Assembly (NCBI GenBank): GCA_018857735.1
Contig: JABMCL010002423.1
Location: 221,001-285,000, forward strand
DNA from: Alviniconcha marisindica
Lineage: Eukaryota; Mollusca; Gastropoda; Provannidae
Direction: 5' to 3'
Length of the DNA stretch: 64,000 nt
Of this stretch, positions 1 through 12,240 are shown piece after piece. The position numbers were made by a program, and so were the translations under genes. How positions within the stretch are numbered: position 1 is the first letter of the stretch; every line of letters starts with the position of its first letter. The notes beneath the pieces are model-generated. The model was not told where the DNA came from. It searched no databases and saw only the letters and a list, made by a program, of their open reading frames with translations.

Positions 1-1238
1 AGAGACAAACACAGTTACACATTCTCAGTATTATTATCTGTTCTTCTTTATACCGTCAGATTTTTGACACGTCTTTACTAACCATCATCAGCATCCTTGT
101 TGCTGTGCGGCACGACAGTGACCTGGCCAGTAAGGTGGGGGGGGGGGGGGGGGGGGGGGGGGGAGGGGGGTGTAGACTTGATAGGAACACAGGCATGGTA
201 AATATTAGAGGGGATTTTAGTGGAATAACGTGGTAGGAAACTAAAAGGGACTAGAGTGTCTTGTGACCATCACAGTTAATAAAAACATTAAAATGGCTCT
301 CATCGTTGCCTATCTTAAGTGCAGAAATCATTTTGATGGTGAGAGTATAACCTTATAGTTCCCCCTCCCCCTACACACACACACACACACACACACACAA
401 CCTAGGCTCTCGGCCCCCGCCAGTACCTCTCCAGAGTCGAGACATCCACGGACTCGGCGTCAAATAACCCCATCAGTGACGGTGCCTTCCCGGTGGCGGG
501 GACCCGAGTGGGGAAGGAACGACGACGACCCCCTCAGTCACCACGGATGTGTGACTGCCGACATCAGTCATGCCATGCACCAGTCCTGAAAGTAAACTCC
601 CCGCGTTTGTCTCCACGGACTGTCAAGTCGCGGGCTGGTCACAGCACATTTTGCGTGTGTAACGAGCGGTGGGAAACGGGGAGGGGGGGGGGGGGGGGAG
701 CCATCGACATAAATTGGATTGTCACGTAGATGTGACTGACGAAGGGACTTGACCCAGGCTTGTACACATACACGTACAGTACATCACTGCCTAGCCATAA
801 ACGCAAATGGACGGTGACAGCCGGGCGAGCTGCAAGCTGGTTCATGGGTGGCATCCTACAACGCGCACAAATTCTAGGCCTCACCCTCGTAGTCTTTTCT
901 CGGCAACTGAAGCGGTAGAATCGGACACCAAGGTTGATTTGATGCCGACGTGGTTGTCATTCCGCAAGCTCTCCAGTTCAGACAAGGCCACTTCCCAGCC
1001 ATAAATGCTGTAGTGCTTTTTTCTTCTGTCTGGAAAGAAGAAGAAGAAGAACTCCAAAAAGAAGAAAAAGGGCGGATAGTAGAAAGGAAAAGAAACAAGG
1101 ACGAAAGGAAAAGTTCTAAGGAAAGAGCGATTGCTCACTCATCAAGACAACGTCTTTCAGTTACATAGCAAATCTAACGCGCACACACTGGCACGACAAG
1201 AAGCCTAAAACAGACAAAAAACACCAGCAAAGACAACG

Positions 1239-1293
<55 letters not shown>

Positions 1294-1620
1294 AAACAAA
1301 CAAACAAACAAAAATAAACTGATTGTCAGCGGGGATCAAGATACCAGACTAATGGCTGTAGGAACAACAAATTCGGGATCTTTTTCATTAAAGCTGCGCA
1401 AAATGCACCCCCCTCCTCCCGGACAAGAGAGGGGACTGAAAGATTGATGGCATCATTTCTAGAGACTGAATGGCATTGTGTGTGTGGCAAACTCAGTTTT
1501 GTACCAAGAGTGGGCCAGATAATAACTTTGAGCAGCTTCACGTACTGCGGCAGGAGACTGGATGCATTGATAACCTTTTTCCTTCCCAGTGTATTCAGCA
1601 TTGTTTTTCCCAGTAAAAAA
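1..1620. other. Upstream intergenic DNA with simple repeats
   Basis: Holds a poly-G tract at about 137-170, a SINE body fragment at 256-380, (CA)n at 373-399, CpG-rich DNA at about 400-960 with a second poly-G run at 683-698, a GAA-rich stretch near 1037-1120 and (CA)n plus (CAAA)n at 1241-1312. No gene is recognised; the open frames are short and partly low-complexity. Confidence 0.6.
256..380 (+). mobile_element. SINE body/tail fragment
   Basis: From the AACATTAAAATGGCTCTCAT block onward it matches the reverse complement of the SINE at 60.87-61.21 kb, including the shared CATTnTGnTGGT motif and the T/C-rich TCCCNCTTCCCC segment. The tRNA-derived head and terminal tail are not visible, so it is truncated on both sides; its right end runs into (CA)n. 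Confidence 0.7.
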
Positions 1621-1849
1621 AGAGAAAGGATTAGTGTGGCATGAACTCTGAGTCAGATTTTATTTGTGATTGGACGGACCGCGCTTCACCCTGATTATAT
1701 GACCACCGCTGTTGACTGGAATTACAAAGTTTTAAGTGATGTAAGCCATTTAAAGGATTTTTTTAAAAATTTGTTGGTTGATTTTAGTTTGTTGCCTAGC
1801 ACAGTATTTCTGTACGTTAGGAAGAGAAAGAGGGATAGAGCGTGGTGAG

Positions 1850-1920
1850 GTAGGTAGTGTTGCTTAATGTCCTCAGATGTCAGTTGACACATTAGGGACA
1901 ACCAAGAGCGTGGTGAGGGC
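1850..1920 (+). repeat. Dispersed SINE-tail-like repeat, GCTTAATGTCCTC type
   Basis: The segment GCTTAATGTCCTCAGATGTC followed by a TTGACACATTAGGGACAA-type end recurs at about 59667-59714 (same strand) and 61323-61361 (opposite strand). It resembles in outline the GTGCTTAACGTCCACAG ... TTAGGGACGG tail of the SINEs in this window, so the two are probably related tail modules. Confidence 0.6.
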
Positions 1921-3360
1921 TCAAAACGCTGCTTCAGTTGCAACGTAGAACAAAATGGTACTGGTGTTTTCTTGGTCAGGGTGTCGCATTTAAGCTCTCC
2001 CTTGAACGATTTGTAAGAAAAAATACGACTCGAGGGTAGTAAGGCTATTGTGAACTGCACAAAGGCCGTTGTCCGGTTTTCTTGACTTAAGAACGAAATC
2101 TCCTTCCCCCCTGCCTGTGCACGAAGTCAAATGTGTAGCTCAAGTACATTCTTTATCAGTTTATGTCCAGGTTTTTGTCGCCGCCTTTCCTTTTAATCTT
2201 TTCCCCCCTTTCCCTTCCTTGTTCCTGTTCCTGTGTGTGTGTGTGTGTGTGTTTGCTCTGTAGTGTGTGTGCTCTGTGGTGTCTTGTGCTCTGTAGTGTC
2301 TTGTGATAGGTGTCTGTCAGTCATTGTCTGTTCGGCTGTTTGATTGACGTCTCATTTCCCCCTATCTTACCGCACTGAGTAGAACGATTTCTGCTACAAG
2401 AAGTTTTCGGCGTTTTCACAGAATGGGTGGGAAAATCAATACTCTGATCGTTATCAATGTTATACCGTTCATGGTTTGTGGCTTTGTTCTGTCAAGGCAG
2501 AGTCAGCAAGGGGCCGAACCGGCTGTGTGAGGGTGAGGGCCGCCTTGCCCCCTTTGTCAGAGAGAGTGAACAAAAGACCAGAGAAAGGGGTGCGTGATGA
2601 CTCACAAGAGACAGGGTCGGGTTTCTGGGGTTACATCTGGTCCATTAAAATTACCCCCCTCCCACCCGGAACAAGGCCTGCCGCCGAAGCAGACGGAGAC
2701 AGCAGAGGCGCCGTCCATCAAGCGTGTAGTTTGCTTCTACTTCTAGTTTTGCAGTTCAAAAAACACAGTGGAAAACGTCTCTCCTGCTCCCAACGAAAAC
2801 ACTAAACTAACGGCTATTATACTATTGCTACAACTTGTACTACTACTAGGGATTGCTTGGTGATTTCAGTGTGTGTGACTCTTGCATTGCAGTGAGGTAG
2901 GTTGCTTTCGCCACAGGCTTTTGTTGGGCATATAGTGGGGGAAGGGGAGCATTTAAAATAAAAACACAATATAATGGTAGTGAGAGCAGCTGTGATGAGG
3001 CTGATAACAAAGCTGTAAGCTGTGCCTATTTTGTTTGGAGGGTGTTCTTCCTGTCACACAATAAGGAAACCTAGTGTTCACAGCTCTGTCCTCTGATCTC
3101 CGTTTTAATAATAAAATAATAATGGAGTTTTTAAAAATATTTTTTACCCGACTTAACTCTTTGCACAGAACAAAAACTCAAGGCCCTAGCACACACCGTT
3201 CATGCCTTTAATGTATGTACACAATACATGCATGTGTGTGCAGTGGCACAGCTTGTGCGCTCTCACATTCTGAGCAGACTGGACTAGGGCAGTTCCCTTC
3301 TTGCTGGCACCAAAACAAGTGTTTCACATCCAGTGAACAAACAAAACTTGTGCTGAAAAA
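1921..3360. other. Upstream sequence, no gene recognised
   Basis: T-rich DNA with (GT)n at about 2232-2252, then a CpG-bearing patch at about 2470-2720 that could be promoter-like but has no defining motif. A 109-codon open frame there shows no domain I recognise. Confidence 0.4.
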
Positions 3361-3366
3361 TTGGCA

Positions 3367-4107
3367 ATGGAAAAGTTACACTGGCTTCCAGAATATATTT
3401 AAAAATGGCAACACTAATTTAGGAGACACTTTGACAACAGGTAATGTATCTGTTAGCTACTGAGCTAGACTCAAAGTATGTGTATACACCTTCCAGATTA
3501 CTCAGATCCTGTTCTGCTACACTCTTGTCTACTCCTAGGGCAAATCTGAAAACTGTGGGCGAAAGGTCTTTTCTGTTTCATTTTCAGGAACCCATGGTTT
3601 GGAATTCTTTGCCTGCTGAAATTTGCCAGTCTCCTTCCTTGCATAGCCTTAAAACTGTCTATTTTAGTGTGTACACAAGGTTGAAGATTGTGTGAGTGCA
3701 CTAGTTTATTACTCTAAATATTGACATTCATGCTTTTAATCAAATTAATGTCCAAAAAATATGTTGCTACAGGGAGTTTTGTTATTTTTTAATTTTAAGT
3801 TTTTCATTGTTATTCTTATTTAGTGGGTTGTCATAAGACTTGACCTTCATGAATTATAACTAAGATTATTATTGTACTTGTAGTTATTATGAGGTACATT
3901 TTCTTCATGTTGCTGTTATTGTCATCATGAAATAAAAGGTACCTATCATTGTTGGAGGAGCTGCCCTTGTGTTTGTTTTCTGTGTACTTTGTGAGACATT
4001 GTAATTTTTGATGGCATACCAGTGTCAAAATTGTAAAGTGCTTTGAGCCTATTTTCTTCCTGGGAAAATGGTGCTGTAAAGAAATCTTTCATTATTGTTA
4101 TTATGTA
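3367..4107 (+). pseudogene. 3' end of a degenerate non-LTR retrotransposon (LINE)
   Basis: At 3367 the frame reads EKLHWLP, the conserved LHWLP block near the end of many LINE reverse transcriptases. After a frame change, 3444-3695 encodes STPRANLKTVGERSF and VWNSLPAEI, the typical C-terminal block of such proteins, ending in a stop. The 3' tail contains GTAAAGTGCTTTGAGCC (about 4032) and ends in ATTATTGTTATTAT, the usual simple-repeat end. The element is 5'-truncated, frame-shifted and clearly dead. Its clade is uncertain. Confidence 0.82.
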
Positions 4108-5747
4108 TGTTATGTGTGCACCTAATCTGTATTCACAAAAATGGTCCATATAGATTCGTGGAGAGGCTGTTCAAACAGGAAGTTATGACAGTTAACTCAG
4201 AGTGGGGAGATTCCACAGAATGGCAGGCAGAGAATTTTAGACAGATGGAGTGATGAAACTGAAAGAGCACTTGCCAACATATTTTATATATTTCTTTTTA
4301 CAGTTTTGGGGATTTACAAAAGCTTCTCACTTGAGGATTGGCGGGTACATGATGCTTGATATGTGCTGATGGAAAGATGGGAGAGTACTGTCAAAGTGAC
4401 AGTATGCAAAAGTTGCCATCTTGAATTCCCAGCCAGTGAAATTTCACAGGCCACCAATAATGTCATGGTTGTATTATGTGGTCTTGCTTTTGTATCTTCA
4501 GAACCAGTTGTGCTGCACTGTTCTGAACCATCTGCAATCATTCAGTTTTGTTGACTGGAATGGAAGTGCAGTAAACTTACTCAGTGATCATGAAAAGAAT
4601 CCTAATAACTGTCTTTTTCTTTCATATTATATACATGGACAGATCTGGTGGTCCAGCTTCAACATTTTGAGGACCTGATCTAACACTTTTTAGCGCATGC
4701 TGGGTTATTTCGGTTTTTCCATAACCCACCAAACTTTGGCAAAGACCATACGATCTTTAATGTGCACAGGTTGTCTTTTTGCATGGGTCATGGGGGACTT
4801 CAGTGTTTGGTCTCATCTGAAGGAATTTTGAGTGCAGAGTCAGTACATAATTTTGACTCTAGAGCAATTTTGGAGCATGCCTGAAGCCTAGAGCTAGCAT
4901 ATATATGGGTCACCCATCACCTTTCAGTGAATAATAATTTCTGTGAAGTCCTTCCAAAAGTTCACATACAAGGAAATTAATCTTGTTTGTGTGCAGTGTG
5001 ATTTTTTTATTGATTTTTTTGAGAGAGGGAGAAAGAGGTCATGCTTGTTTGTTGTGAAGTTTTATTTTGTACATGAGTCAGTGGCAAATAAAAATGATTT
5101 CTTATATATAATACATTACATTTTGAATTGATGCTAACATTTTGAAATCCATAACGGTAAATACTGACGTAATGTAATGGTAAACCACAAACACACCAAT
5201 CCTAGGTCAGTAGGGTGTTTTGACCATGTCGGATCTTGTAGTTTTAGCGTTTGCTCAGAACAAGTTCCTAAACTGTGTTCTAGTGGCAGCTGAACGTTGG
5301 CAGCAGTTGGATGAGTTGCTTCCCTTGGCTCGCTGCTGTGCCGTTACGTTCTGTGTAACGAAAAGAAAACTGTTTTGGGGTTGGTTGCTCTTTCATGGGA
5401 AAAAGGAATTGCTTTTAAAAATCTTTTTCCCCCCGCCGATTCTGTTTCCGTTTCATTTGAGTTTAAAAGTTGTTGGAGAGACAAAACTATAGCGTAAATG
5501 TGTAATTTTGTGCTGAAGATCATGTCAGTTTCACCTGTCGACTGTCTGTCAAAGGTATGTCGTCTGCTACCATCGTTCGAACACGGACTGGAAGCGTTTG
5601 TTTTCATTATCTTAAATGGCATGTATCCGGTTTTTGACCCCAGTCAGAGAATTTTCAGAGATCCACCTCGGGATCGTGCACCAAACTCCGTGAATAGAGA
5701 CTTACGGGTAAAGTTGAAATTGTTATAGACTGATATACTTTAGGGCA
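4108..5747. other. Upstream sequence, nothing recognised
   Basis: AT-rich to about 5.2 kb, then moderately CpG-bearing. Open frames at 5220-5492 and 5498-5728 have no recognised domain. No RNA gene is seen. Confidence 0.4.
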
Positions 5748-5825
5748 GGAAAACGACTGGCCGAGTGGTTTGCGACACTCCAGAGAACTGCATGTAGTCG
5801 CAAATCAGGTCTAATTCTTGTTCAT
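5748..5825 (+). mobile_element. tRNA-derived SINE head (degenerate)
   Basis: TGGCCGAGTGG is a perfect pol III A box for Leu/Ser-like tRNAs, followed about 45 nt later by GGTCTAATTC, a decayed B box (consensus GGTTCGANTCC). The stretch does not fold as an intact tRNA. No tail module matching the other SINEs is obvious. Confidence 0.5.
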
Positions 5826-7312
5826 TTTGTTTTTCTTTCCAAAGATTTGATTGAATAATGAACAACAGTAACACCTTAACTGAATAATATCAACAAAGAC
5901 GATTGAAAGGGCTCTGGCTATCGATCTCTGACCGTGACACCACGGCACAGCCCCGGCGGCGGCGGAGTTCCGAGTTCAAGTTCGAGCGAAAACCCATCCC
6001 AGGGAAGAGTCCGTCCAAAGAGTTTTTGATTTCAGTTAACACAGTTTATTTATTCTTTACTGACTAAATAAAAATGTATGTTGATATGTCACAATCAAAA
6101 GTATTAAAATAATAAGTAAATGCCGCCATGGTTTCACGTTTGTTATTTCGGCTGTCACATATCCGGCCTGGTTTATATTACTGATCCAACTGGTCCGCGG
6201 ATTTCTTTTCAGTCACTTTCAGTTATTCCGGAATTGACGAGACTTGCAACAGAAACAACTTGCCATTCGTGCAAGATAGATTTTTCTTCTTCAGTACTGA
6301 TATATTTAGTATGTTTTGTTTGTTTGCTAGTTTTCAAAACATCTGACAGTCACTCGGTGACCGCCCCCCTCCCACCCCCTCCTGGTCACATAAACCGAAC
6401 CAAACTGGCAACAAACGACAGAGAAACAAGAACAAAAAGCAGTTGCCGAGCCAAGTCCCTTCTGAGCCGCAGCCGTAACAGCTGTACGAGGTTACAAATC
6501 AGTGAAGTAACATCAAATTTGTGAGCAGCATTTCCGGCCTACCGTTTAAAAAAAAAAAAATTGAAGTCACAATTCAGGGTGGCGGCCTCTGTATTGAGAG
6601 GTATAACATTCGCTTACTGGTATCATACTCCCAGTTTTATGTTTCAGCTTAACTTGAATTTTTGTGTTACAGTACATGCTTTTGACACATTTCCTGTTGC
6701 CTTTCGTCGAGTTCAATCGGCTCTGATGGTGAAAAAGGGCAGAACGTGTACTTCTACATCATGACTAAATGAATTCACGGCAGTATAACCTGAAACCGTA
6801 ATGCACTGCCGCACCACATCTCTAATCGCCTTACTGGCACACACTGCCCTTCCAAGCACTCCTACTCGCAGTTGTGTAGTGTATAAATTATCTGCTCACC
6901 AGAATCAGACTCGGTGTATACGTCCTACTGAGAGGACTAGCCTACGAGATAGTTTGTTCAAGTTCTGACAGACAGATGCTTCATGCTGTGTAGGAAATGC
7001 CAAGTTGGAAACTTCCAGCACCCTTCTCGGGTTTCAAAGGGTTTGCAGGGGTGCCTAGACTCTCCCAAACTTGGAATCCACCAACCAGAAACCTGGAAGT
7101 TGCCCCCTTAGTGCTCCCCATCTCTGAGCAGACCAACCAGATTCCAGATTTCTCCCAAGACCCGTTCCTCGTCATTCTTCTTCACAACACCTAGTAGCTG
7201 TAGTGAAATGTGCGGCAGCTCATGATTTGGTCCGGCCATTTTGAAGCCCAACTTTTGTGAAGTTTTGCAACAAAGTTTCTTTTTCTCTACAATTCACCTA
7301 AAACTTGACGGG

Positions 7313-7348
7313 ATGATGTGGCCCGCGCCTATAGCAGCCAAACCACTG
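7313..7348 (+). CDS. Candidate alternative first coding exon (weak)
   Basis: ATGATGTGG opens a 12-codon frame, MMWPAPIAAKPL, ending CTG|gtaaag, a fair donor at phase 0, the phase needed to join Rbfox exon 1. About 70 nt upstream is GCCATTTTG (7235-7243), resembling the YY1 sites found near many animal start sites, and the surroundings keep several CpGs. No homology is recognised; such short frames with a donor arise by chance, so this is only a candidate. Confidence 0.2.
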
Positions 7349-7865
7349 GTAAAGTTTTGTGTTGTCTGTTGTGCTGATCGCGTACTGTGTTGCTTTTCAG
7401 CCCATCCAGTCACGGGGTATTATGCTGGGGTCAACACACCGAGCAGCGTTGATGCTCCAGCACAGTTACAGCAGTCATTTTGTACTAAATTGCAGATGGG
7501 CCGGGGAGTGAACTTTTGGATCCTTGCGTTACAGCCTGTCTGTTCATCTGACAGACGCATCATCAGCCAGGGTGGTATTGGCTTTCCAATGTGCAACATG
7601 TGGCCAGAACACTGGGGACCACACTAATTTGCATCCATTGTGCCTGAGTCATAATTTGTGCCAAGCAAAGTGGTGGTAGTGTGCTTTCCGGAGGATAGTA
7701 CGTGAGGGAATAGGTGTCAGTTTTGAGAAGATACCGGACATCATTCTGTTTGGTTTGCCAGGAAGCAAGAGACAAAAGTGGCTTTCTGCTCAACGCTGAA
7801 TGGATGTTGTTGACTATTAGCTTGTTTTCTTTTCTGTGTTTTGTGTTACAAAACAATATTATTCC

Positions 7866-7913
7866 ATGTGGATGCCTATGAGAATGCCACCACCTGGTCC
7901 TCTTATAAGAATG
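7866..7913 (+). CDS. Candidate alternative first coding exon, Met/Pro-rich (weak)
   Basis: The 16-codon frame MWMPMRMPPPGPLIRM ends ATG|gtttgt, a weak donor at phase 0, compatible with Rbfox exon 1. Met/Pro-rich short N-termini are plausible for this family, but nothing specific is recognised. Without the donor the frame runs on to a stop at about 8025. Confidence 0.18.
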
Positions 7914-8867
7914 GTTTGTATGCATAACTGGGGTGAATGTATGGAAAGCAATGAAATTACAGGTCTATTAATAGTACAAGGATACAGAGCTATTTCACCA
8001 GGGAAACATTTTGAAATTTTTAACTAAATGGTTGGTTTGATGTGTTTTTTGGATAGTGTTAGTACTAATAGTAGCTCAGCATGTTTAAAAAAAATCTTTC
8101 GCTCCTTTTTGTGCATCTTGCTGGATGAGTTTTTTCTTCTTTTTGTGTGTAATCGATTGGATGTGAAAGTCATGATCAAATTAGAGTTTATCATAAGTAA
8201 GAATACCAGTAGTTCAGGACAGTGTATTACTACTAGTAGTTTGGTCTTTATTTATATATTTAAAAAAAAGAAGAAGTTTCTTTCATCTGTTGTTTCATGT
8301 GTTGAAAGTGTTCTGGTTGGAAGTCTAGATTATAATGTGATCATTTTTGCCTTGCAGGAATAGTCATGTGAGTCTATGCAGTGATGATAGTTAAGTTGTG
8401 GGCTACCATGGACACTGAAATTAAAGTTCCCCTTTGCTGATTAGACTATGCAGTAGTTTGTATGGTTCATGTACTGCCAGTCTTCCTGATTTTTACTGTC
8501 CCAGTTATTCAGCTTAATTTTTACCAAATGATCTTTTCCAGCTTGAATAGTGATGTGTTTCATGAACAGTGAATTTACTTGTGATTTGACAAATCTTTAT
8601 TTCACCATTTATTGATCAGTCATCCAATAGAGAGGCTGTATGAGGGAATACAGAACAACAAAACATCTACGTTGGTCCTTTACCTGGAAACTTGTATAAC
8701 ATGCATGGGGGATCTTTCAAACCTAGCATAATGACAATTGCATTAATTTTATACATGTTGACCTAAAGATGAGGTCACTGAAATGTAAGATTTTTTTTTG
8801 TGAAGACCTTCATGAACAAGTTCAAGCTTTGTAAATTGCATGAGACATGCTATATTATGTCCTTTGG

Positions 8868-8868
<1 letters not shown>

Positions 8869-8942
<74 letters not shown>
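8869..8942. repeat. (CA)n microsatellite
   Basis: About 37 uninterrupted CA units. It produces a spurious poly-Cys/Val frame on the minus strand. Confidence 0.98.
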
Positions 8943-8944
<2 letters not shown>

Positions 8945-9299
8945 CTTGTGAACATATCTATCCCTTTCAAACTGCATGATCAGAGCTTGTAAAGTTTCAT
9001 TGAATTTTCACACATTGGTGCTAGTTTGTGACCATACCTCCCCCCTCCCCCCAGAAGGGCACTGCAGATGCAGAAATTAACCTTTCCTTGTCTTGAAAAC
9101 CCAGAGCTGTCAAAGGTTCTCCCTTTTATAAGTTTTAATACCCAGGGTTGGTCAGGATTTATAGCCATACATGCTTCCCATACAGCCAGGAAGTCTGACT
9201 TTTTGGTCTCTTCCCTTCAGTCATCTTCCTTATCCCAAGCCTCTTCAAATTAAATTTTGCTTTGTTTTGATGACCTGTTTTAGCTGGATATGGCCTTTG

Positions 9300-9640
9300 A
9301 GGCTTCATGATTCACTGATTGACTGGGCATTAAATCAGTATAAAAATTCAGTCACCCATTTGGAAGGTGCTGTCTTCAAGTTCAAGGTCACAGTGAGGAC
9401 TTGTAGTTTATATCTTCTGAAGTAATGAGTCTTTTGCAACCAAACTTATTTTGATGGTAGATCATCATAAGCCAAAATGTCCCCTGAAAATATTGGATTG
9501 CTGTGTTCAAAGTCAAGGTCGCAACAATGATTTAAACTTTGAGTTAATGTTTGTCCGGACAATATCTTTTGAACCACCTATCTTTTAGCCAAATTTGGTA
9601 TGGTGATACATCTTCATATTAGCATATTTATATTATACTG
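9300..9640. repeat. Dispersed repeat family with GTTCAAGGTCAAGGTC-like core
   Basis: Contains CAACCAAACTTATTTTGATG, ATTGGATTGCTGTGTTCAAA and TCAAGGTCGCAACA, then a second half with CCAAATTTGGTATGGTGAT. Matching blocks in the same order occur at about 19085-19445 and 41130-41640. It is an old interspersed element of unknown class; similar GGTCAAGGTCAC-bearing repeats are familiar from molluscan DNA. Confidence 0.65.
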
Positions 9641-12240
9641 ACAATAACAGTCAATATCAGGCACACAATGGGATGTATTTTGCCACACACTGGGACATAT
9701 GAAAATGTTGTGTTGAAAATATATTTTAAGGTTGTTTTGTTGCTTGGCCCATTAAAATGAAAATCAGCATGGTCTGTTCCATTATAATCATATTGAAGAG
9801 CAGTTGGTAAGCAGACCTGTAGTGCTCCATGGCATATTTTCTTGTATACAGTGCTAATTCTCCACAAGAACATATTATGTAGCCCAATACTAGAAAGAAA
9901 GAAAGAAACTTGTTTTTTGATGCCCCATGGCAGTTATGTCAAAGTGAGCAACAAAGAAAACAACACCACCAGAAACAAACCAACAACAAGAAGGAAACAG
10001 TCTGGGTCACATACGCACATACACACACACGCATAATACTGTTTCTGTGTGTGCGTGCATGTGTGTTTGTTGTAGACATTTTTAGTTTATGAATCCTTTC
10101 TGTTTGAGAGGTTTCGTTGTTGGGTGCATTGCTAACAGTATTTTTTGGCAAGGTAAAATGGCTGGCTGGCTGCAGCTGAACAGGAAGAAAAAAAGGCACC
10201 TGCTTCACACCGGTCATGTGACTTGTAACAGCCTGTTGAGGCACTGAATGGGATGCAGGTGTTGCCACTATTCATATTGTTCAGTATAAGCCTTGTCCCA
10301 TAAAGCAGTTAGCATTCATGAGATCAATCATTAACGATTGTGTCAGCTGTAAAGGACTAACAGCCTTTTTCAGTAGTCTACCATTAGGCTGGTCCAGTGC
10401 AATTCAGTGGACTATGTAGGTTTTTCGGTATGTAGATGATACTCTATCTTAATTGCCAGTTGGATTAAAAATCTATAATAAAAAAAATTATGATCAGGCA
10501 AAGGCATACATGATCCTTTATGTGTGGACATAGTGGATTAGTTTAACTTCAAAACAGCCAAATCAACCAAATACTTGTTTGCATTAATAGTGTCTGTTGA
10601 AAGGATTTAAATTATCCACAAATTTCGGTGCCTTAGTGTTACATAATTTCTCAAACTGTCAGTAGATACTAGCAGCTTTGGCTGTGTGAATTCATTTGAA
10701 CCAGTTTCTCATTTTAGTCAAACTGAGTTTGTTGCAACTGAAGTAACATTGCGTTTTGTTCCTTTAAAGTGCAGTACCAGTCCTCTGTTTCTGTGTTTTC
10801 TCCTGAGAGAATGAGAGAGAGGCCCAAACAAGATAAATAATCACTAAATATAGACAGCCTGGCTGCCCTTATTCTGATAAGGCTAGCCCAGGCGCCTCAC
10901 ATTACCAAGAAGCTGTGATTCATCCAACCCTCAATCTATGAACCTGCCCCTCTCTTCCTCTTCCAACAAACCCCCAGAAAATGGTACAGGATTGTACCTA
11001 GGCTTGAGTACCGGCTTTTTCACACCAGGAAGAAAAACGAGTGTTCCATGTAATGTGGTGTTCAGTCACAAAGGTGATCTGGCCTTGAAAGCCCTTTGAA
11101 ACCTTTCATTATGTACACATCATACTGTTAAAGCAAAGATGTTCTTTGGAGTTGTTATTTTCTAATACCCTGCAGAGGGGTATCACTGGTGCAGAAATTA
11201 GGGTCTGATCTGCCCAGAACCCAGAAAATCTAAGCACTGACTCTTTTCTGATAGTTTATTACCAGAGTAAACAGAAGTGATTAGAAGTGGTTTATTGATT
11301 TGTTAATTTACATGGAAAATCATCATTAGTTCTTCCAGAGGCCTGTGAGTGAGTGAAATATGAACATTCAGCACAATTATAAAATATAAAAAATAAATAA
11401 AGGAGAAAAGACATTTTCATACAGAAGAACAAGATTCAGTTTGAAATGAAAATCACTTAATTGCTCAGGTTGTATTCAATTTTAACACCCAGTCAGCTGA
11501 ATTTTGTTTGTTTTTGATGCTTTGATAGCTCCAGTTCTCAGCAGAAGGGTCCTTATTTCCACATCCACCCATTACAAAGGAAATGAAGGTATCCTTGATT
11601 TATCACTTGAAAAAGGAATTGTCTGTCAACTTGGGGGAAAATGTTTTAGGTTTTGTGTGTCGAGTTTCAGATCTAACTACCATAGGTCCTTTATGGTATG
11701 GTACCGTTTCATGACTTTGTTTTTTAGTGTAGAATCGTATGAAACATGTTCACTACATTGGCAATGCATGTCTCAACTTTGTTTAGGGTTGAGCATATTA
11801 TTATGTATAATACTAATCGTCCCGCTCGTTAGGCTAGACGAGTTTGACAGATAACTTAGGATGGTGAGATTTGATGCAGAGGGTGTGTAACTCGCGTACA
11901 CGTGTCCACATACACACACTGTAGGCCTTGTAGCCTTGTGCAGCTTTACGAGCTCGCACGCCGCAGACGCTGTACTTGAGTGACTGACGGATAAAACGGC
12001 GCGTAAAAGCATTTAAAATAGTCGATTTTCAGTCCTGTTTGTTGGAGCCTGAAATGGATTTATTGCGTTGTTAAAATTATATCTATATCTATATATATAT
12101 CTATCTATATTTTACAAAGAATTATGCTTTATTGTGTCCGGCACGTTTAAGTTATACGTATAAATATTTGTTTTAGTTATGTTGCAGTGCCGTCAGGTTC
12201 GCTACTTCTAGTCAGCATTCATGGCAGTTTCCCTGGCGTA
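9641..12240. other. Upstream sequence, nothing recognised
   Basis: AT-rich and CpG-poor until about 11.8 kb. Holds a (TATC/TA) stretch near 12075-12110 and an alternating CA/GT patch near 10010-10065. No exon or RNA gene is supported. Confidence 0.4.

Larger units (their letters stand above)
5826..8868. other. Upstream sequence with patchy CpG, no confirmed gene
   Basis: Contains CpG-rich DNA at about 5.9-6.5 kb, including a GGC repeat near 5955, an A run at 6549, and a low-CpG block at about 6980-7190 that happens to be open on both strands. The two weak candidate first exons at 7313-7348 and 7866-7913 lie here. The remainder is AT-rich without recognised features. Confidence 0.4.

Noticed and set aside
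6981..7194. Block open on both strands for about 65 codons
   Set aside because: No recognised domain, no splice sites and no repeat; low CpG and stop scarcity explain it.
7399..7620. Possible exon after the acceptor-like tgcttttcag, encoding HPVTGYYAGVNTPSS
   Set aside because: The acceptor looks good and the peptide is faintly Rbfox-like, but no credible donor follows in frame and no family match is clear.
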